Below are positions 8,478 through 15,719 of a DNA stretch of 39,097 nucleotides, piece after piece. Source of the DNA: Chloroflexota bacterium (GTDB taxonomy: Bacteria; Chloroflexota; Dormibacteria; Dormibacterales; Dormibacteraceae). The DNA is taken from positions 1 through 39,097 of the forward strand of contig VBEG01000043.1 in assembly GCA_005882115.1 (NCBI GenBank), read 5' to 3'. The translations under genes were made by a program, and so were the position numbers. The notes under the pieces were generated by a model. It was not told where the DNA came from and did not search any database. It saw nothing but the letters and a program-made list of their open reading frames with translations. Position 1 is the first letter of the stretch. Each line of letters starts with the position of its first letter.

Positions 8478-8615
8478 CCTTCGATCCCCTCCAAATTCGG
8501 CCCGCGCGGGCTGTGCGACCCAGTTGAACAGGAGCAATGATGGGTATTCGCCGCCGATGTTGCAAGGACACAGTTCCGCCGTGCCGTTGATTTCAGTTAG
8601 GCCGCGGATAATGCT
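8478..8615 (-). promoter_or_regulatory. Likely promoter/leader of the transporter-folate operon
   Basis: This 138-bp gap separates the iclR stop from the binding-protein start on the same strand. It holds a perfect 12-bp palindrome GCCCGCGCGGGC (8500-8511), 23 bp upstream of the ATG. At 8605-8613 the minus strand reads CATTATCCG, a 9-mer also found inside the inverted repeat beside iclR (9403-9411). The shared 9-mer may be part of a second IclR site, but one shared word is weak evidence. No convincing -35/-10 pair could be fixed by eye. Confidence 0.4.
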
Positions 8616-9395
8616 TCATGGCGCCGAGGTTTCAGGGCGTTTGCCTCGGTAGCCGAGACGGCGGGACAGATCCGCCGCTCCCTCGCGCGTCAGCCGGTCC
8701 AGATCGGGACGGTTGCGAAGGCGATGGGACGGTCCCGAGACGTCCAGCGCCGCGACGACCTCGCCGTCCACGCCATAGACGGGGGCCGCGATCGCGTCGA
8801 GGCCGACCTCGAGCTCCTCGTGCGTCCGCGCCACCCCTGTCTGTCGCGCCTCCTCGAGCTGTGCCTCGAGCTTCGCGCGGTCGGTGATCGTGTTTGGCGT
8901 CACCCGGTCGAGAGGAAGGCTTAGGAGTCGGTCGCGGACGGTGTCCTTGCCGAATGCGGCGATCACCTTGCCGCTCGCCGTGCAGTGGACCGGCGTGCGG
9001 CGGCCGAGCCAGTTCACGCTGACAACCGAGGTCGACGCCGTCGCCTGCTCGACCGGCACGATGACATCCCCGACCAGCACGTCGAGCGTCGCGGTTTCTC
9101 CCACCGCCGCCGCGAGCCGCTCGCAGACCGGGCGCGCGACAAAGCGGAGGTCGAACTCGCCGGTGACGACGCTCGCCAGCTGGGGCAGGCGCCGCCCAAG
9201 GCGGTAGCGTGCCGTGCGTTGGTCCCGCTCCACCAGCGCGTGGCGCTCGAGGGTGCCCAGCAGCCGGAGCGCCGTCGAGCGATGCACGTGGAGCTCGCGC
9301 GCGATCTCGGCCCCGGTTCGGGATCCGCCCTGAGCCAGCACGTCCAGGATCGCGATCGCCCGCTCGACCGCCCGGACCCCGATCTCGTTGCTCAT
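8616..9395 (-). CDS. IclR-family transcriptional regulator
   Basis: A 259-residue regulator with an N-terminal winged helix-turn-helix (residues about 5-65: ERAIAILDVLAQGG, then EIARELHVHRSTALRLLGTL) and a C-terminal effector domain (about 75-250) with the family element HCTASGKVIAAF. IclR proteins bind small ligands and repress or activate adjacent catabolic genes. It starts 43 bp from the divergent corrinoid-protein gene, with an inverted repeat between them. It is followed by the transporter operon on its own strand. It is the only regulator in the demethylation locus and so the likely controller of both arms. The ligand is unknown. Confidence 0.95.
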   Translation of the reverse strand: MSNEIGVRAVERAIAILDVLAQGGSRTGAEIARELHVHRSTALRLLGTLERHALVERDQRTARYRLGRRLPQLASVVTGEFDLRFVARPVCERLAAAVGETATLDVLVGDVIVPVEQATASTSVVSVNWLGRRTPVHCTASGKVIAAFGKDTVRDRLLSLPLDRVTPNTITDRAKLEAQLEEARQTGVARTHEELEVGLDAIAAPVYGVDGEVVAALDVSGPSHRLRNRPDLDRLTREGAADLSRRLGYRGKRPETSAP

Positions 9396-9396
9396 A

Positions 9397-9422
9397 GCGC
9401 AACATTATCCGTTGCGCGCAAC
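9397..9422. promoter_or_regulatory. Candidate IclR operator between divergent genes
   Basis: GCGCAAC-N7-GTTGCGC (9397-9403 and 9411-9417) is a perfect 7-bp inverted repeat. It overlaps a second perfect palindrome, GTTGCGCGCAAC (9411-9422). Together they fill most of the 43-bp gap between the iclR start (9395) and the corrinoid-protein start (9439), where divergent promoters must lie. Position and symmetry fit a dimer-binding operator for autoregulation and control of the methyltransferase operon. Confidence 0.65.
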
Positions 9423-9438
9423 GTGTTGGGCACGTACG

Positions 9439-10170
9439 ATGCGCAGGGTGGGCCGCCAGGAAGAGATCCGCGCCGAGCTTTTCGAGCACACGCTCAACGG
9501 CCACGCGCCGGAGGTCAAAACCCTGACCGAGGAAGCCCTGGCCCTGGGCATGGACCCGATGGACATCCTGTTCAAGGCCTTGATCCCCTCCCTGGAGGAG
9601 GTCGGCCGCCGCTTCGAGAAAGGCGACTTCTTCGTCCCCGAGATGCTGATCGCCGCCCGCGCGATGCAGGGCGCGCTGGTGATCCTGCGCCCGCTCATCG
9701 CGGAGACCGGCGCACAGCCTGTAGGGCGCTATGTCATCGGCACCGTGAAGGGCGACATCCACGACATCGGCAAGAACCTGTGCGTGATCATGCTCGAGGG
9801 CGCCGGGTTCGAGGTCTTCGACCTCGGCGTGAACACGCCGCCCGAGAAGTTCGTCGCGGCAGTCGAGGAGCACAAGCCCGACGTGGTCGGCTTCTCCGCG
9901 TTCTTGACGACCACGATGCCGATGTTCAAGGCCAACATCGAAGCCCTCACGAAGGCGGGCTTGCGCGACAAGGTGCACATAGCCGTCGGGGGCGCACCGG
10001 TCACCCTGGAGTACGCGAAGCACGTCGGCGCCGACAGCTACGCGCCCGACGCCTCGATGGCGACCCGGATGGCGAAGGAGCTGGTAGGCGATCGAAGTCA
10101 GAGCTCGACGGGCGCCCAGGCATTGGAGCAGGCCGTGATGAAGATCGACGAGACGCTGAGAAAGGGTTAG
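9439..10170 (+). CDS. Corrinoid (B12-binding) methyltransferase protein, MttC/MtbC-like
   Basis: A 243-residue two-domain protein. A helical cap (about residues 8-90, with LIPSLEEVGRRFEKGDFFVPEML) precedes a Rossmann-like cobalamin domain with GTVKGDIHDIGKN. His108 of DIHDIG is the expected lower cobalt ligand. It carries methyl groups between methyltransferases as methylcob(III)amide. The ATG at 9439 is preferred; GTG at 9448 is an alternative, and an in-frame ATG at 9388 would overlap iclR and the operator. It heads the plus-strand operon, and the methyl-THF methyltransferase follows after 4 bp. Its upstream partner is most likely the MttB-type enzyme at 15703-17154. Confidence 0.95.
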   Translation: MRRVGRQEEIRAELFEHTLNGHAPEVKTLTEEALALGMDPMDILFKALIPSLEEVGRRFEKGDFFVPEMLIAARAMQGALVILRPLIAETGAQPVGRYVIGTVKGDIHDIGKNLCVIMLEGAGFEVFDLGVNTPPEKFVAAVEEHKPDVVGFSAFLTTTMPMFKANIEALTKAGLRDKVHIAVGGAPVTLEYAKHVGADSYAPDASMATRMAKELVGDRSQSSTGAQALEQAVMKIDETLRKG

Positions 10171-10174
10171 CTCG

Positions 10175-11068
10175 TTGGAGACCCGCGTCTCCTCGCGTGG
10201 TCGCGAGGTCGTCATCTCTGGTGACCGTCCCTTCGTGATCATCGGCGAGCGGATCAACCCGACAGGACGCAAGGTCCTCGCCGCCGAGATGAAGGACGGC
10301 GTGATGGACCGCGTCCGCGCCGACGCCGAGGCCCAGGCGGCGGCGGGAGCCCAGATGCTGGATGTCAACGCAGGCATCCCCGCCGTGGACGAGCCGGCGC
10401 TCCTCGTCGCCGCGATCCAGGCCGTGATGCAGGTGACGGACGTGCCGATCTGCATCGACTCGTCGATCATCGAGGCGCTGGAGGCGGGTTTGTCGGCTTA
10501 CGAAGGCAAGGCGCTTGTCAACTCTGTCACGGCCGAGGAGGAGCGCATGGAACGCATCCTTCCGCTCGTAAAGAAGCACGGCGCGGCCGTCATCGGCATG
10601 GCGAACGACGAGACCGGGATCTCGATGGTCCCGGAGGAGCGTCTTGCTCTCGCGCGCCGCATCGTCGAACGGGCGGCCGACCACGGCATCCCGCAAGCGG
10701 ACGTGATCATCGACCCGATCGCGATGACGGTGGCCGCCGACCCAACGTGCGGCGTGATCACGCTGCAGACGATGCGATTGATCCGCGACGAGCTCGGCAA
10801 CAACATGACGTGCGGCGCATCCAACGTCTCGTTCGGACTTCCGGATCGGGCGACGGTGAACGCGGCGTTCCTGCCCCTGGCGATGCACGCCGGCCTCACG
10901 TGCGCGATCACCAACCCCCTGGAGCCCCATGTGAGGCGTGCGATCCTCGCCGGCGACCTGCTGCTGGGCCACGACGAGTACGCGATGCGCTGGATCTCGA
11001 CCTACCGCGCCGACCTGGCGCTGGCCGGGCGCGCGCAGGGCGCACCTCCCAAACCGGGGTCCCCGTGA
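10175..11068 (+). CDS. Methyl-THF:corrinoid methyltransferase (pterin-binding TIM barrel)
   Basis: A 297-residue protein of the dihydropteroate-synthase-like fold, as in AcsE and the folate domain of MetH. Recognisable parts are IGERINPTGRK (residues about 23-33), MLDVNAGIPAVDEP, ICIDSS and CGASNVSFGLPDRATVN, where pterin-contacting Asp and Asn residues sit. It transfers methyl between methylcobamide and THF, giving 5-methyl-THF for the MetF-like enzyme. The TTG start at 10175 has AAAGGG seven bases upstream. The stop codon lies inside a 12-bp hairpin stem that also covers part of the next gene's ribosome site. The last 15 residues (Pro/Gly/Ala-rich) are beyond the conserved barrel. Confidence 0.93.
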   Translation: METRVSSRGREVVISGDRPFVIIGERINPTGRKVLAAEMKDGVMDRVRADAEAQAAAGAQMLDVNAGIPAVDEPALLVAAIQAVMQVTDVPICIDSSIIEALEAGLSAYEGKALVNSVTAEEERMERILPLVKKHGAAVIGMANDETGISMVPEERLALARRIVERAADHGIPQADVIIDPIAMTVAADPTCGVITLQTMRLIRDELGNNMTCGASNVSFGLPDRATVNAAFLPLAMHAGLTCAITNPLEPHVRRAILAGDLLLGHDEYAMRWISTYRADLALAGRAQGAPPKPGSP

Positions 11069-11101
11069 ACTCGCGGCGAAGCCCCGGAGTTCACGGGGTG
11101 A
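11061..11101 (+). promoter_or_regulatory. Intercistronic hairpin masking the ribosome site of the activator gene
   Basis: CCCCGTGAACTC (11061-11072) pairs perfectly with GAGTTCACGGGG (11087-11098), a 12-bp stem with a 14-base loop. The upstream stop codon TGA (11066-11068) is in the 5' arm. The Shine-Dalgarno sequence GGGGTGA (11095-11101) of the next gene starts in the 3' arm, seven bases from its GTG. A ribosome finishing the methyltransferase would open the stem. This layout suggests translational coupling of the two proteins; the structure is seen, the function inferred. Confidence 0.6.
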
Positions 11102-11108
11102 TTCCGTC

Positions 11109-12935
11109 GTGATCCAGAGGAAGCTCGAGGTCACATACGTGCCCTTCGACCGCACGACGCGTGTGCCGCCCGGCACCACGCTGTTCAGCGCCGCGCACTG
11201 GATCGGCCTGCCCATCGACTCCACCTGTGGCGGCCGCGGCACGTGCGGCAAGTGCAAGGTCCGCGTGATCAAGGGCATCGCCGATGCCGAAACCGCGGAT
11301 CACCGGCAGCTGCGGCCGCAAGAGATCGCGGATGGATGGCGGCTTTCGTGCCAGGCGCACATCCACGAGGACATGACGTGCGAGGTGCCGCAGCTGCTGC
11401 GCGTGCCGAAGGCGGCGACGATGGGTCTCGGCCGGCTCGTCATCCTCGACCCCAACGTTCGCAAGGTCTACTTCGAGCTCAAGGAACCCTCGCTCGAGGA
11501 CCAGCGGAGCGACCTCGCGCGCCTGAAGGACGCGTTGACTGAGGAGGGGCACGATATGGTCGCGGGCGTTTCGGTGCTGCGCACCTTGCCCCAGGTGTTT
11601 CGCGAGGCGAACTTCCGCGTCACCGCGGTCCTCGCGGGCGAGCGCCTGGTGGCGGTCGAAGCCGGCGACACCACAGAGCAGTGCTACGGGGTCGCGTTCG
11701 ACGTCGGCACGACGACCCTCGTCGGAACTCTCATGAACCTGCGCACAGGGATGGCGGCTTCCGTCACCTCGACGCTCAACGGCCAGGCTCCTTTCGGCGC
11801 CGACGTCATCTCGCGAATCAGCCACGGCATGAACGGCCCGGAGGCGATCCACGAGCTGCAGCTCGCGGTGATCTCGACCATGAACTCAGTCCTCGCGGAG
11901 CTCTACCGCGACGCCGGGATCTCGCCCATGCAGACATACGAGGCGGTCGTGGTCGGCAATGTGACCATGCTGCATCTCCTGCTGGGTGTGGACCCGAGCC
12001 CGCTTTCCATGATGCCATTCACGCCGGCCTTCATGGATGAGCTCACCGTCGACGCGGGCGAGCTCGGTCTGCACATCCATCCCCACGGCTACGTGCAGAC
12101 GCTCCCGGCGCTCGGCGCGTATGTCGGCGCCGACATCGTCGCGGGCGTTCTCGCCACGGGTGTCCTCCGGGAGGACAAGCTGCGCGTGTTCGTCGACGTC
12201 GGCACCAACGGCGAGATCGTCCTCGGCAGCGCCGAGCGCGCGCTGGCCACCGCAGCCCCGGCCGGCCCGGCGTTCGAGGGCAGCCAGATCAAGTGCGGCA
12301 TGCGGGCGACCGTGGGGGCGATCGAGGGCGTGCAGCTTGGCGATCGGGTGGAGCTGCAGATCATCGGCGGCGACGTGCCTGCCGAGGGCATCTGCGGTTC
12401 AGGCCTCGTTGATGCGGTTGCCCAACTCCTGCTCGCGGGCCTGATGGATCATTCCGGCCGGTTGAAATTGCCAGGCGACGTCCCCGACCACCCGCTCGCC
12501 GACCGGCTGATCGACATCGATGGGATGCGCGCCTTCTTGCTCGCCGATGGCGTCTTCCTCACGCAGCGCGACATCCGGGAGCTGCAGTTCGCCAAGGGAT
12601 CTATCGCGACGGGCATCAAGGTGCTGATGGACATCCTCCGTGTGACCGCCGGCGACCTCGATGAGGTGCTGCTCGGAGGATCGTTCGGCTCCTATCTGAA
12701 CCCCGAGAGCGCCAAGGTCATCGGGCTCGTGCCCCCTGTCGACGTCGACCGCATCATCGCCGTCGGCAACTCCGCCGGCGAGGGCGCCAAGATCGCGCTT
12801 CTGTCGTATCGCGAGCGACAGGTCGCCTTTGAGTTGCCGTCGCGCATCGAGTATGTGGAGCTGTCGGGTCGCACGGACTTCAATGATTCGTTCATCTCGG
12901 TGCTCGGTTTTCCGCAGCTGGAGACAGTCTCTTGA
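11109..12935 (+). CDS. Reductive activator of corrinoid proteins (RACo-like, 2Fe-2S plus ASKHA domain)
   Basis: A 608-residue protein. The N-terminal ferredoxin domain has Cys40, Cys46 and Cys49 (CGGRGTCGKC) and Cys81, the C-x5-C-x2-C-xn-C pattern for a [2Fe-2S] cluster. The long C-terminal part is an ASKHA ATPase-like domain with FDVGTTTLVGTL, FVDVGTNGEIVLGS and GICGSGLVDAV phosphate-binding loops. Such proteins use ATP to reduce inactive cob(II)amide to cob(I)amide after oxidation. The frame is open upstream to 10938, overlapping the preceding gene, but GTG 11109 with GGGGTGA in place is the natural start. The stop overlaps the DUF1638 start (TTGA). It serves the corrinoid protein two genes upstream. 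Confidence 0.94.
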   Translation: MIQRKLEVTYVPFDRTTRVPPGTTLFSAAHWIGLPIDSTCGGRGTCGKCKVRVIKGIADAETADHRQLRPQEIADGWRLSCQAHIHEDMTCEVPQLLRVPKAATMGLGRLVILDPNVRKVYFELKEPSLEDQRSDLARLKDALTEEGHDMVAGVSVLRTLPQVFREANFRVTAVLAGERLVAVEAGDTTEQCYGVAFDVGTTTLVGTLMNLRTGMAASVTSTLNGQAPFGADVISRISHGMNGPEAIHELQLAVISTMNSVLAELYRDAGISPMQTYEAVVVGNVTMLHLLLGVDPSPLSMMPFTPAFMDELTVDAGELGLHIHPHGYVQTLPALGAYVGADIVAGVLATGVLREDKLRVFVDVGTNGEIVLGSAERALATAAPAGPAFEGSQIKCGMRATVGAIEGVQLGDRVELQIIGGDVPAEGICGSGLVDAVAQLLLAGLMDHSGRLKLPGDVPDHPLADRLIDIDGMRAFLLADGVFLTQRDIRELQFAKGSIATGIKVLMDILRVTAGDLDEVLLGGSFGSYLNPESAKVIGLVPPVDVDRIIAVGNSAGEGAKIALLSYRERQVAFELPSRIEYVELSGRTDFNDSFISVLGFPQLETVS

Positions 12936-13519
12936 GCGCCACAGCGCTGGTGATCTGCGGGGCGCTCGGTCGCGAGGTGAAAGACATCGTCGACCGTCGC
13001 GGCTGGGACGTGGATATCTATGGCGTATCGGCGCTCCTGCACCTGTATCCCTCGCGCATCGTCGATGAGTTGCGCGAGAAGCTGCACCGGTTGCGTCCCG
13101 ACTACGCAAAGCTCGTCGTCGTGTATGGCGACTGCGGGACGACCGGCAAGCTGGAGCCGCTGCTGGACGAGGTCGGCGCCGCGCGCCTCCGCGGACCCCA
13201 CTGCTACGAGATGTACGCGGGTGCGGAGCGCTTTGAGGAGATCGCGGCGGAGAGGCCCGGGACGTTTTTTCTGACCGACTGGCTGGTCCGCAACTTCGAC
13301 CGCGCCGTGATCAAAGGCTTGGGCCTCGACCGCGACCCGGAATTGAAATCGATGGTCTTCGGTAACTACGAGGCGTTGCTCTACCTGCGCCAGGTGCCGA
13401 ACCCACGGCTTGCCGAAAAAGCTCGAGACATCGCGGCCTACCTCGACCTGCCGCTCGAGATCAATGACGTTGGATTGGGAGAGCTGGAAGACCGCCTTGC
13501 CGAGCTCATCGACCCCTAG
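12932..13519 (+). CDS. DUF1638-family protein
   Basis: A 195-residue cytoplasmic protein resembling DUF1638, a family of unknown function commonly found beside MttB-type methyltransferase genes. Conserved-looking elements are VICGALGRE at the N-terminus, VVVYGDCGTTGKL near residue 65, GPHCYEMYAG near 90 and FFLTDWLVRNFDRAV near 115. The Cys/His/Asp content of these motifs hints at metal or cofactor binding, but this is not established. The TTG start overlaps the activator stop by 4 bp, so the two are coupled. Function within corrinoid handling or methyl transfer is inferred from location only. Confidence 0.8.
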   Translation: MSATALVICGALGREVKDIVDRRGWDVDIYGVSALLHLYPSRIVDELREKLHRLRPDYAKLVVVYGDCGTTGKLEPLLDEVGAARLRGPHCYEMYAGAERFEEIAAERPGTFFLTDWLVRNFDRAVIKGLGLDRDPELKSMVFGNYEALLYLRQVPNPRLAEKARDIAAYLDLPLEINDVGLGELEDRLAELIDP

Positions 13520-14450
13520 CGCTCTCGTTGTCGTGGTCGCGCTCGCCGTCGCGTGCGGAACCTCGGCAGCCCCGGGACCTCGCGCTGCCGGATCGCCGAG
13601 CCAGGGCGCAGCGAGCGGCCGCGACATCGACGGCACTGTGCAATCAGGTGGCTTCACGAGGTCGTATGTCATCCACCTGCCTCCAGACTCGTCGCGTCTC
13701 ACCCCCACACCCATCGTCATCGCGTTTCACGGGTACCCGATGACGGCGGCCCAGATGAGTCGGATCACCCATCTATCCGCGGTGGCTGACCGCCACGGGT
13801 TCGCTGTCGTGTTTCCTCGGGGGTATGGGCAGAGCTGGGCCGTGCCAGGCGGCAACACGCCCGCGGAGCAAGCTGGAATCGACGACGTCGCCTTCGTCCG
13901 CACCTTACTCGACGTCGTGGCGCGCACCTATGGTCTCGATACGTCGCGGGTGGTGGCCACCGGCATTTCCAACGGAGGAATCCTCACCGAGCTCCTCGGA
14001 TGTTCATTGGCCGACCGGCTGATCGGGATCGTGCCGGTCGCCGGCCTGATGCGGCGAAACACATCGACGACTTGCTCGCCCGCAAGACCAATTTCGGTGT
14101 TCGGAATACACGGCACAAGTGACCCGATTGCTGACTACCATGGCGTCCCCGGCGCGGACGGGTTTCTTTCCTTCACAGAGACCCTCGCGTTCTGGGCGAG
14201 GCTTGATGGATGCTCCAAGACGGCAACCACCACGAGCCTCGCTGATTCTGCCCACGACAACACGTCGGTGACCACGCTGAGCTACTCAGGCTGTAGATCC
14301 GGAACCGAAGTCGGCGGCTACGCCGTCAGCGGAGGTGGCCATGCCTGGCCTGGTGGTGAACCGATCGGGAGTGTCGAGGACATGGGTATCACGAGCCAGC
14401 AATTCGACGCCGGTGAGGCGATCTGGTCGTTTCTCGACCGGCATAAATAG
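13464..14450 (+). CDS. Secreted lipoprotein esterase, PHB-depolymerase/LpqC-like
   Basis: A 328-residue alpha/beta hydrolase. A hydrophobic stretch ALVVVVALAVAC ends in a lipobox-like cysteine, so it is probably membrane-anchored outside the cytoplasm. The hydrolase core has FHGYPMTAAQM (oxyanion region), GISNGG with the nucleophile Ser, HGTSDPI with the acid Asp and GGHAWPGG with the catalytic His, an order typical of LpqC/feruloyl-esterase/PHB-depolymerase proteins. The start is uncertain: ATG 13464 overlaps DUF1638 by 56 bp, and TTG 13497 has GGAAG upstream but leaves an uncharged signal. It sits inside the methyltransferase operon, so it may release the methylated substrate from an ester. 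Substrate unknown. Confidence 0.82.
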   Translation: MTLDWESWKTALPSSSTPSALVVVVALAVACGTSAAPGPRAAGSPSQGAASGRDIDGTVQSGGFTRSYVIHLPPDSSRLTPTPIVIAFHGYPMTAAQMSRITHLSAVADRHGFAVVFPRGYGQSWAVPGGNTPAEQAGIDDVAFVRTLLDVVARTYGLDTSRVVATGISNGGILTELLGCSLADRLIGIVPVAGLMRRNTSTTCSPARPISVFGIHGTSDPIADYHGVPGADGFLSFTETLAFWARLDGCSKTATTTSLADSAHDNTSVTTLSYSGCRSGTEVGGYAVSGGGHAWPGGEPIGSVEDMGITSQQFDAGEAIWSFLDRHK

Positions 14451-14735
14451 ATGGCTAGTTATCAGATCATGTTCTGGAAGCACATCCCTTCCCAGGTCAA
14501 GGCATGGGATGGCGATGCCGAGGTCAAACGAATGCTGCCGGACTACTTCCAGGCCGCCGTCGACGCATACGCGATGAAGGACGGCTCGACAGAGATGGAC
14601 GCGTATCTCGACGGCTGGAAGTGGGGACCGGTCGAGGAGCGGGACGGCGCCCCGGATGCGGTGGTGAAGCAGCTCATCGACGAGCTCACCGTCGCCAACC
14701 CGCGCTCGCGACTCCTCAACCCCGAGGAGTCATGA
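14451..14735 (+). CDS. Small protein of the 'virulence factor' family (PF13769-like)
   Basis: A 94-residue protein starting immediately after the esterase stop. It has the family layout: an N-terminal beta strand with YQIMFWKHIPSQV, then an acidic helix (MLPDYFQAAVDAYAM) and YLDGWKWGP. The family name comes from a staphylococcal protein, but free-standing members often lie in MttB/methylene-THF-reductase loci, so a role in methyl metabolism is more likely than virulence. No signal peptide or cysteine is present. The ATGA overlap with the next gene shows coupling. Function unknown; family call is from the sequence pattern alone. Confidence 0.65.
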   Translation: MASYQIMFWKHIPSQVKAWDGDAEVKRMLPDYFQAAVDAYAMKDGSTEMDAYLDGWKWGPVEERDGAPDAVVKQLIDELTVANPRSRLLNPEES

Positions 14736-15181
14736 GCGACGACGATATCCTCGAGCGGCTCACGAACAGCCAGCGGCTGGTGACAGTGATGCTGCAGATC
14801 TCCGCCGAAGATTCATCCGCGCGGGTCGGCGCCTGGAACCTGCGCGACATCGCGGCGCACCTCGCCGCTACAGAACGCGAGTGCTATGAGCCGAGGATCC
14901 GCGCCATAGCCTCAGGCGAAAATCCCAGCTTCGACATCTACACGAACGACGACACCGACTTCAGCGGGATCCAGCTGGAGAACGCTCTTGACGAATGGAG
15001 CGCGTCCCGTGAGCGCCTCATCGCGTACGTCAGGACCCTGGACGGCGACCGTCGCGCCCTGACGGGCCACCACCTGAAGTACGGGGACGTGTCGGTCGAT
15101 CGCTATCTCGAGATCGCGCTCGAGCACGACCGGAATCATCTGCGCGGCCTCGAGCGGCTGGCCGGTCAACGGACGCGCTGA
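14732..15181 (+). CDS. DinB-superfamily protein
   Basis: A 149-residue four-helix-bundle protein of the DinB/YfiT type. WNLRDIAAHLAATERE (near residues 32-47) and EHDRNHLRGLERL near the C-terminus supply the three histidines usually binding a metal in this fold. The ATG overlaps the preceding stop (ATGA) and has GAGGAG just upstream. Members include thiol transferases dependent on mycothiol or bacillithiol and many uncharacterised proteins. It is last in the corrinoid operon. Its 3' 152 bases overlap antisense with the cyclohydrolase-like gene. Confidence 0.78.
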   Translation: MSDDDILERLTNSQRLVTVMLQISAEDSSARVGAWNLRDIAAHLAATERECYEPRIRAIASGENPSFDIYTNDDTDFSGIQLENALDEWSASRERLIAYVRTLDGDRRALTGHHLKYGDVSVDRYLEIALEHDRNHLRGLERLAGQRTR

Positions 15182-15719
15182 CCGCGCCGACCAGGCGCTG
15201 GGCCTCGGCAAGGCGCGGGTCGTCGGAGCGGTGCAAGAGGTTTACCTCCACCAGCATCGCCGCCGTCGCCACAGCGGCCCGCGCAAGGATCGATGCCGCC
15301 ACCGAATCGGCCATCAGGTTCGGATTGCCATTCTTCTCGAGGACCTGGGCAAGCTCGACGACCTCGGCGCCGGTGCGCGCGATGTCCAGCGGCGTGTCGA
15401 TGGTCTTCTCTCGCGCAGCGTCCACGTGGCCTCCCGACCTCTGAGCGGCGAGAAACTCCAGAAATGAGGTGGAGTCGAGCTCGATGAGCTTTTCGGCGTG
15501 GAGCCGGAGTTCCTCCGCTCGCTGGTGCGCCGCTTCCGCCCCTTTCCACTTCTCTGACCGCAGGGCGACCTTCTGCAGGAGCGCGGCCGACGCCGCGACC
15601 ACCGTGGCGGCAGCGGACCCGCTGGCCGGCGCGGGCGCGCCCGACGCGATCTTGCCCAGCAGATAACCCAGGCGCTGGCGCGCCCTCGACTGGCTATTCG
15701 ACTCAGGGGGAGTCGCCAA
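15030..15719 (-). CDS. Cyclodeaminase/cyclohydrolase-family protein (FchA/FTCD-C-like)
   Basis: A 229-residue protein of the formiminotransferase-cyclodeaminase C-terminal fold, which includes methenyl-THF cyclohydrolase FchA. The helical core runs from LGYLLGKIASGAPAPASGSAAATV to the end near residue 183, where similarity should stop. The last 45 or so residues are Arg/Ser/Gly-rich and are read antisense through the DinB gene, suggesting loss of the original stop. The usual PGGGSAAA loop is PASGSAAA here. TTG 15719 overlaps the MttB stop by 17 bp. It plausibly converts methenyl-THF to formyl-THF, filling the step between the reductase and fhs. Confidence 0.78.
   Translation of the reverse strand: MATPPESNSQSRARQRLGYLLGKIASGAPAPASGSAAATVVAASAALLQKVALRSEKWKGAEAAHQRAEELRLHAEKLIELDSTSFLEFLAAQRSGGHVDAAREKTIDTPLDIARTGAEVVELAQVLEKNGNPNLMADSVAASILARAAVATAAMLVEVNLLHRSDDPRLAEAQRLVGAVSASVDRPAARGRADDSGRARARSRDSDRPTRPRTSGGGPSGRDGRRPGS

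Noticed and set aside
8632-10470. Long open frame (612 codons) on the minus strand opposite the corrinoid and methyltransferase genes
   Set aside because: It is the complement of well-conserved genes on the other strand and overlaps iclR in a different frame; its composition is Arg/His-rich as expected for antisense frames in GC-rich DNA.
307-12935. Wood-Ljungdahl (acetogenic) methyl branch
   Set aside because: Fhs, MetF, a methyl-THF:corrinoid methyltransferase and RACo are present, but no CODH/acetyl-CoA synthase or corrinoid iron-sulfur protein genes are seen, while an MttB-type enzyme is. The set fits demethylation better.
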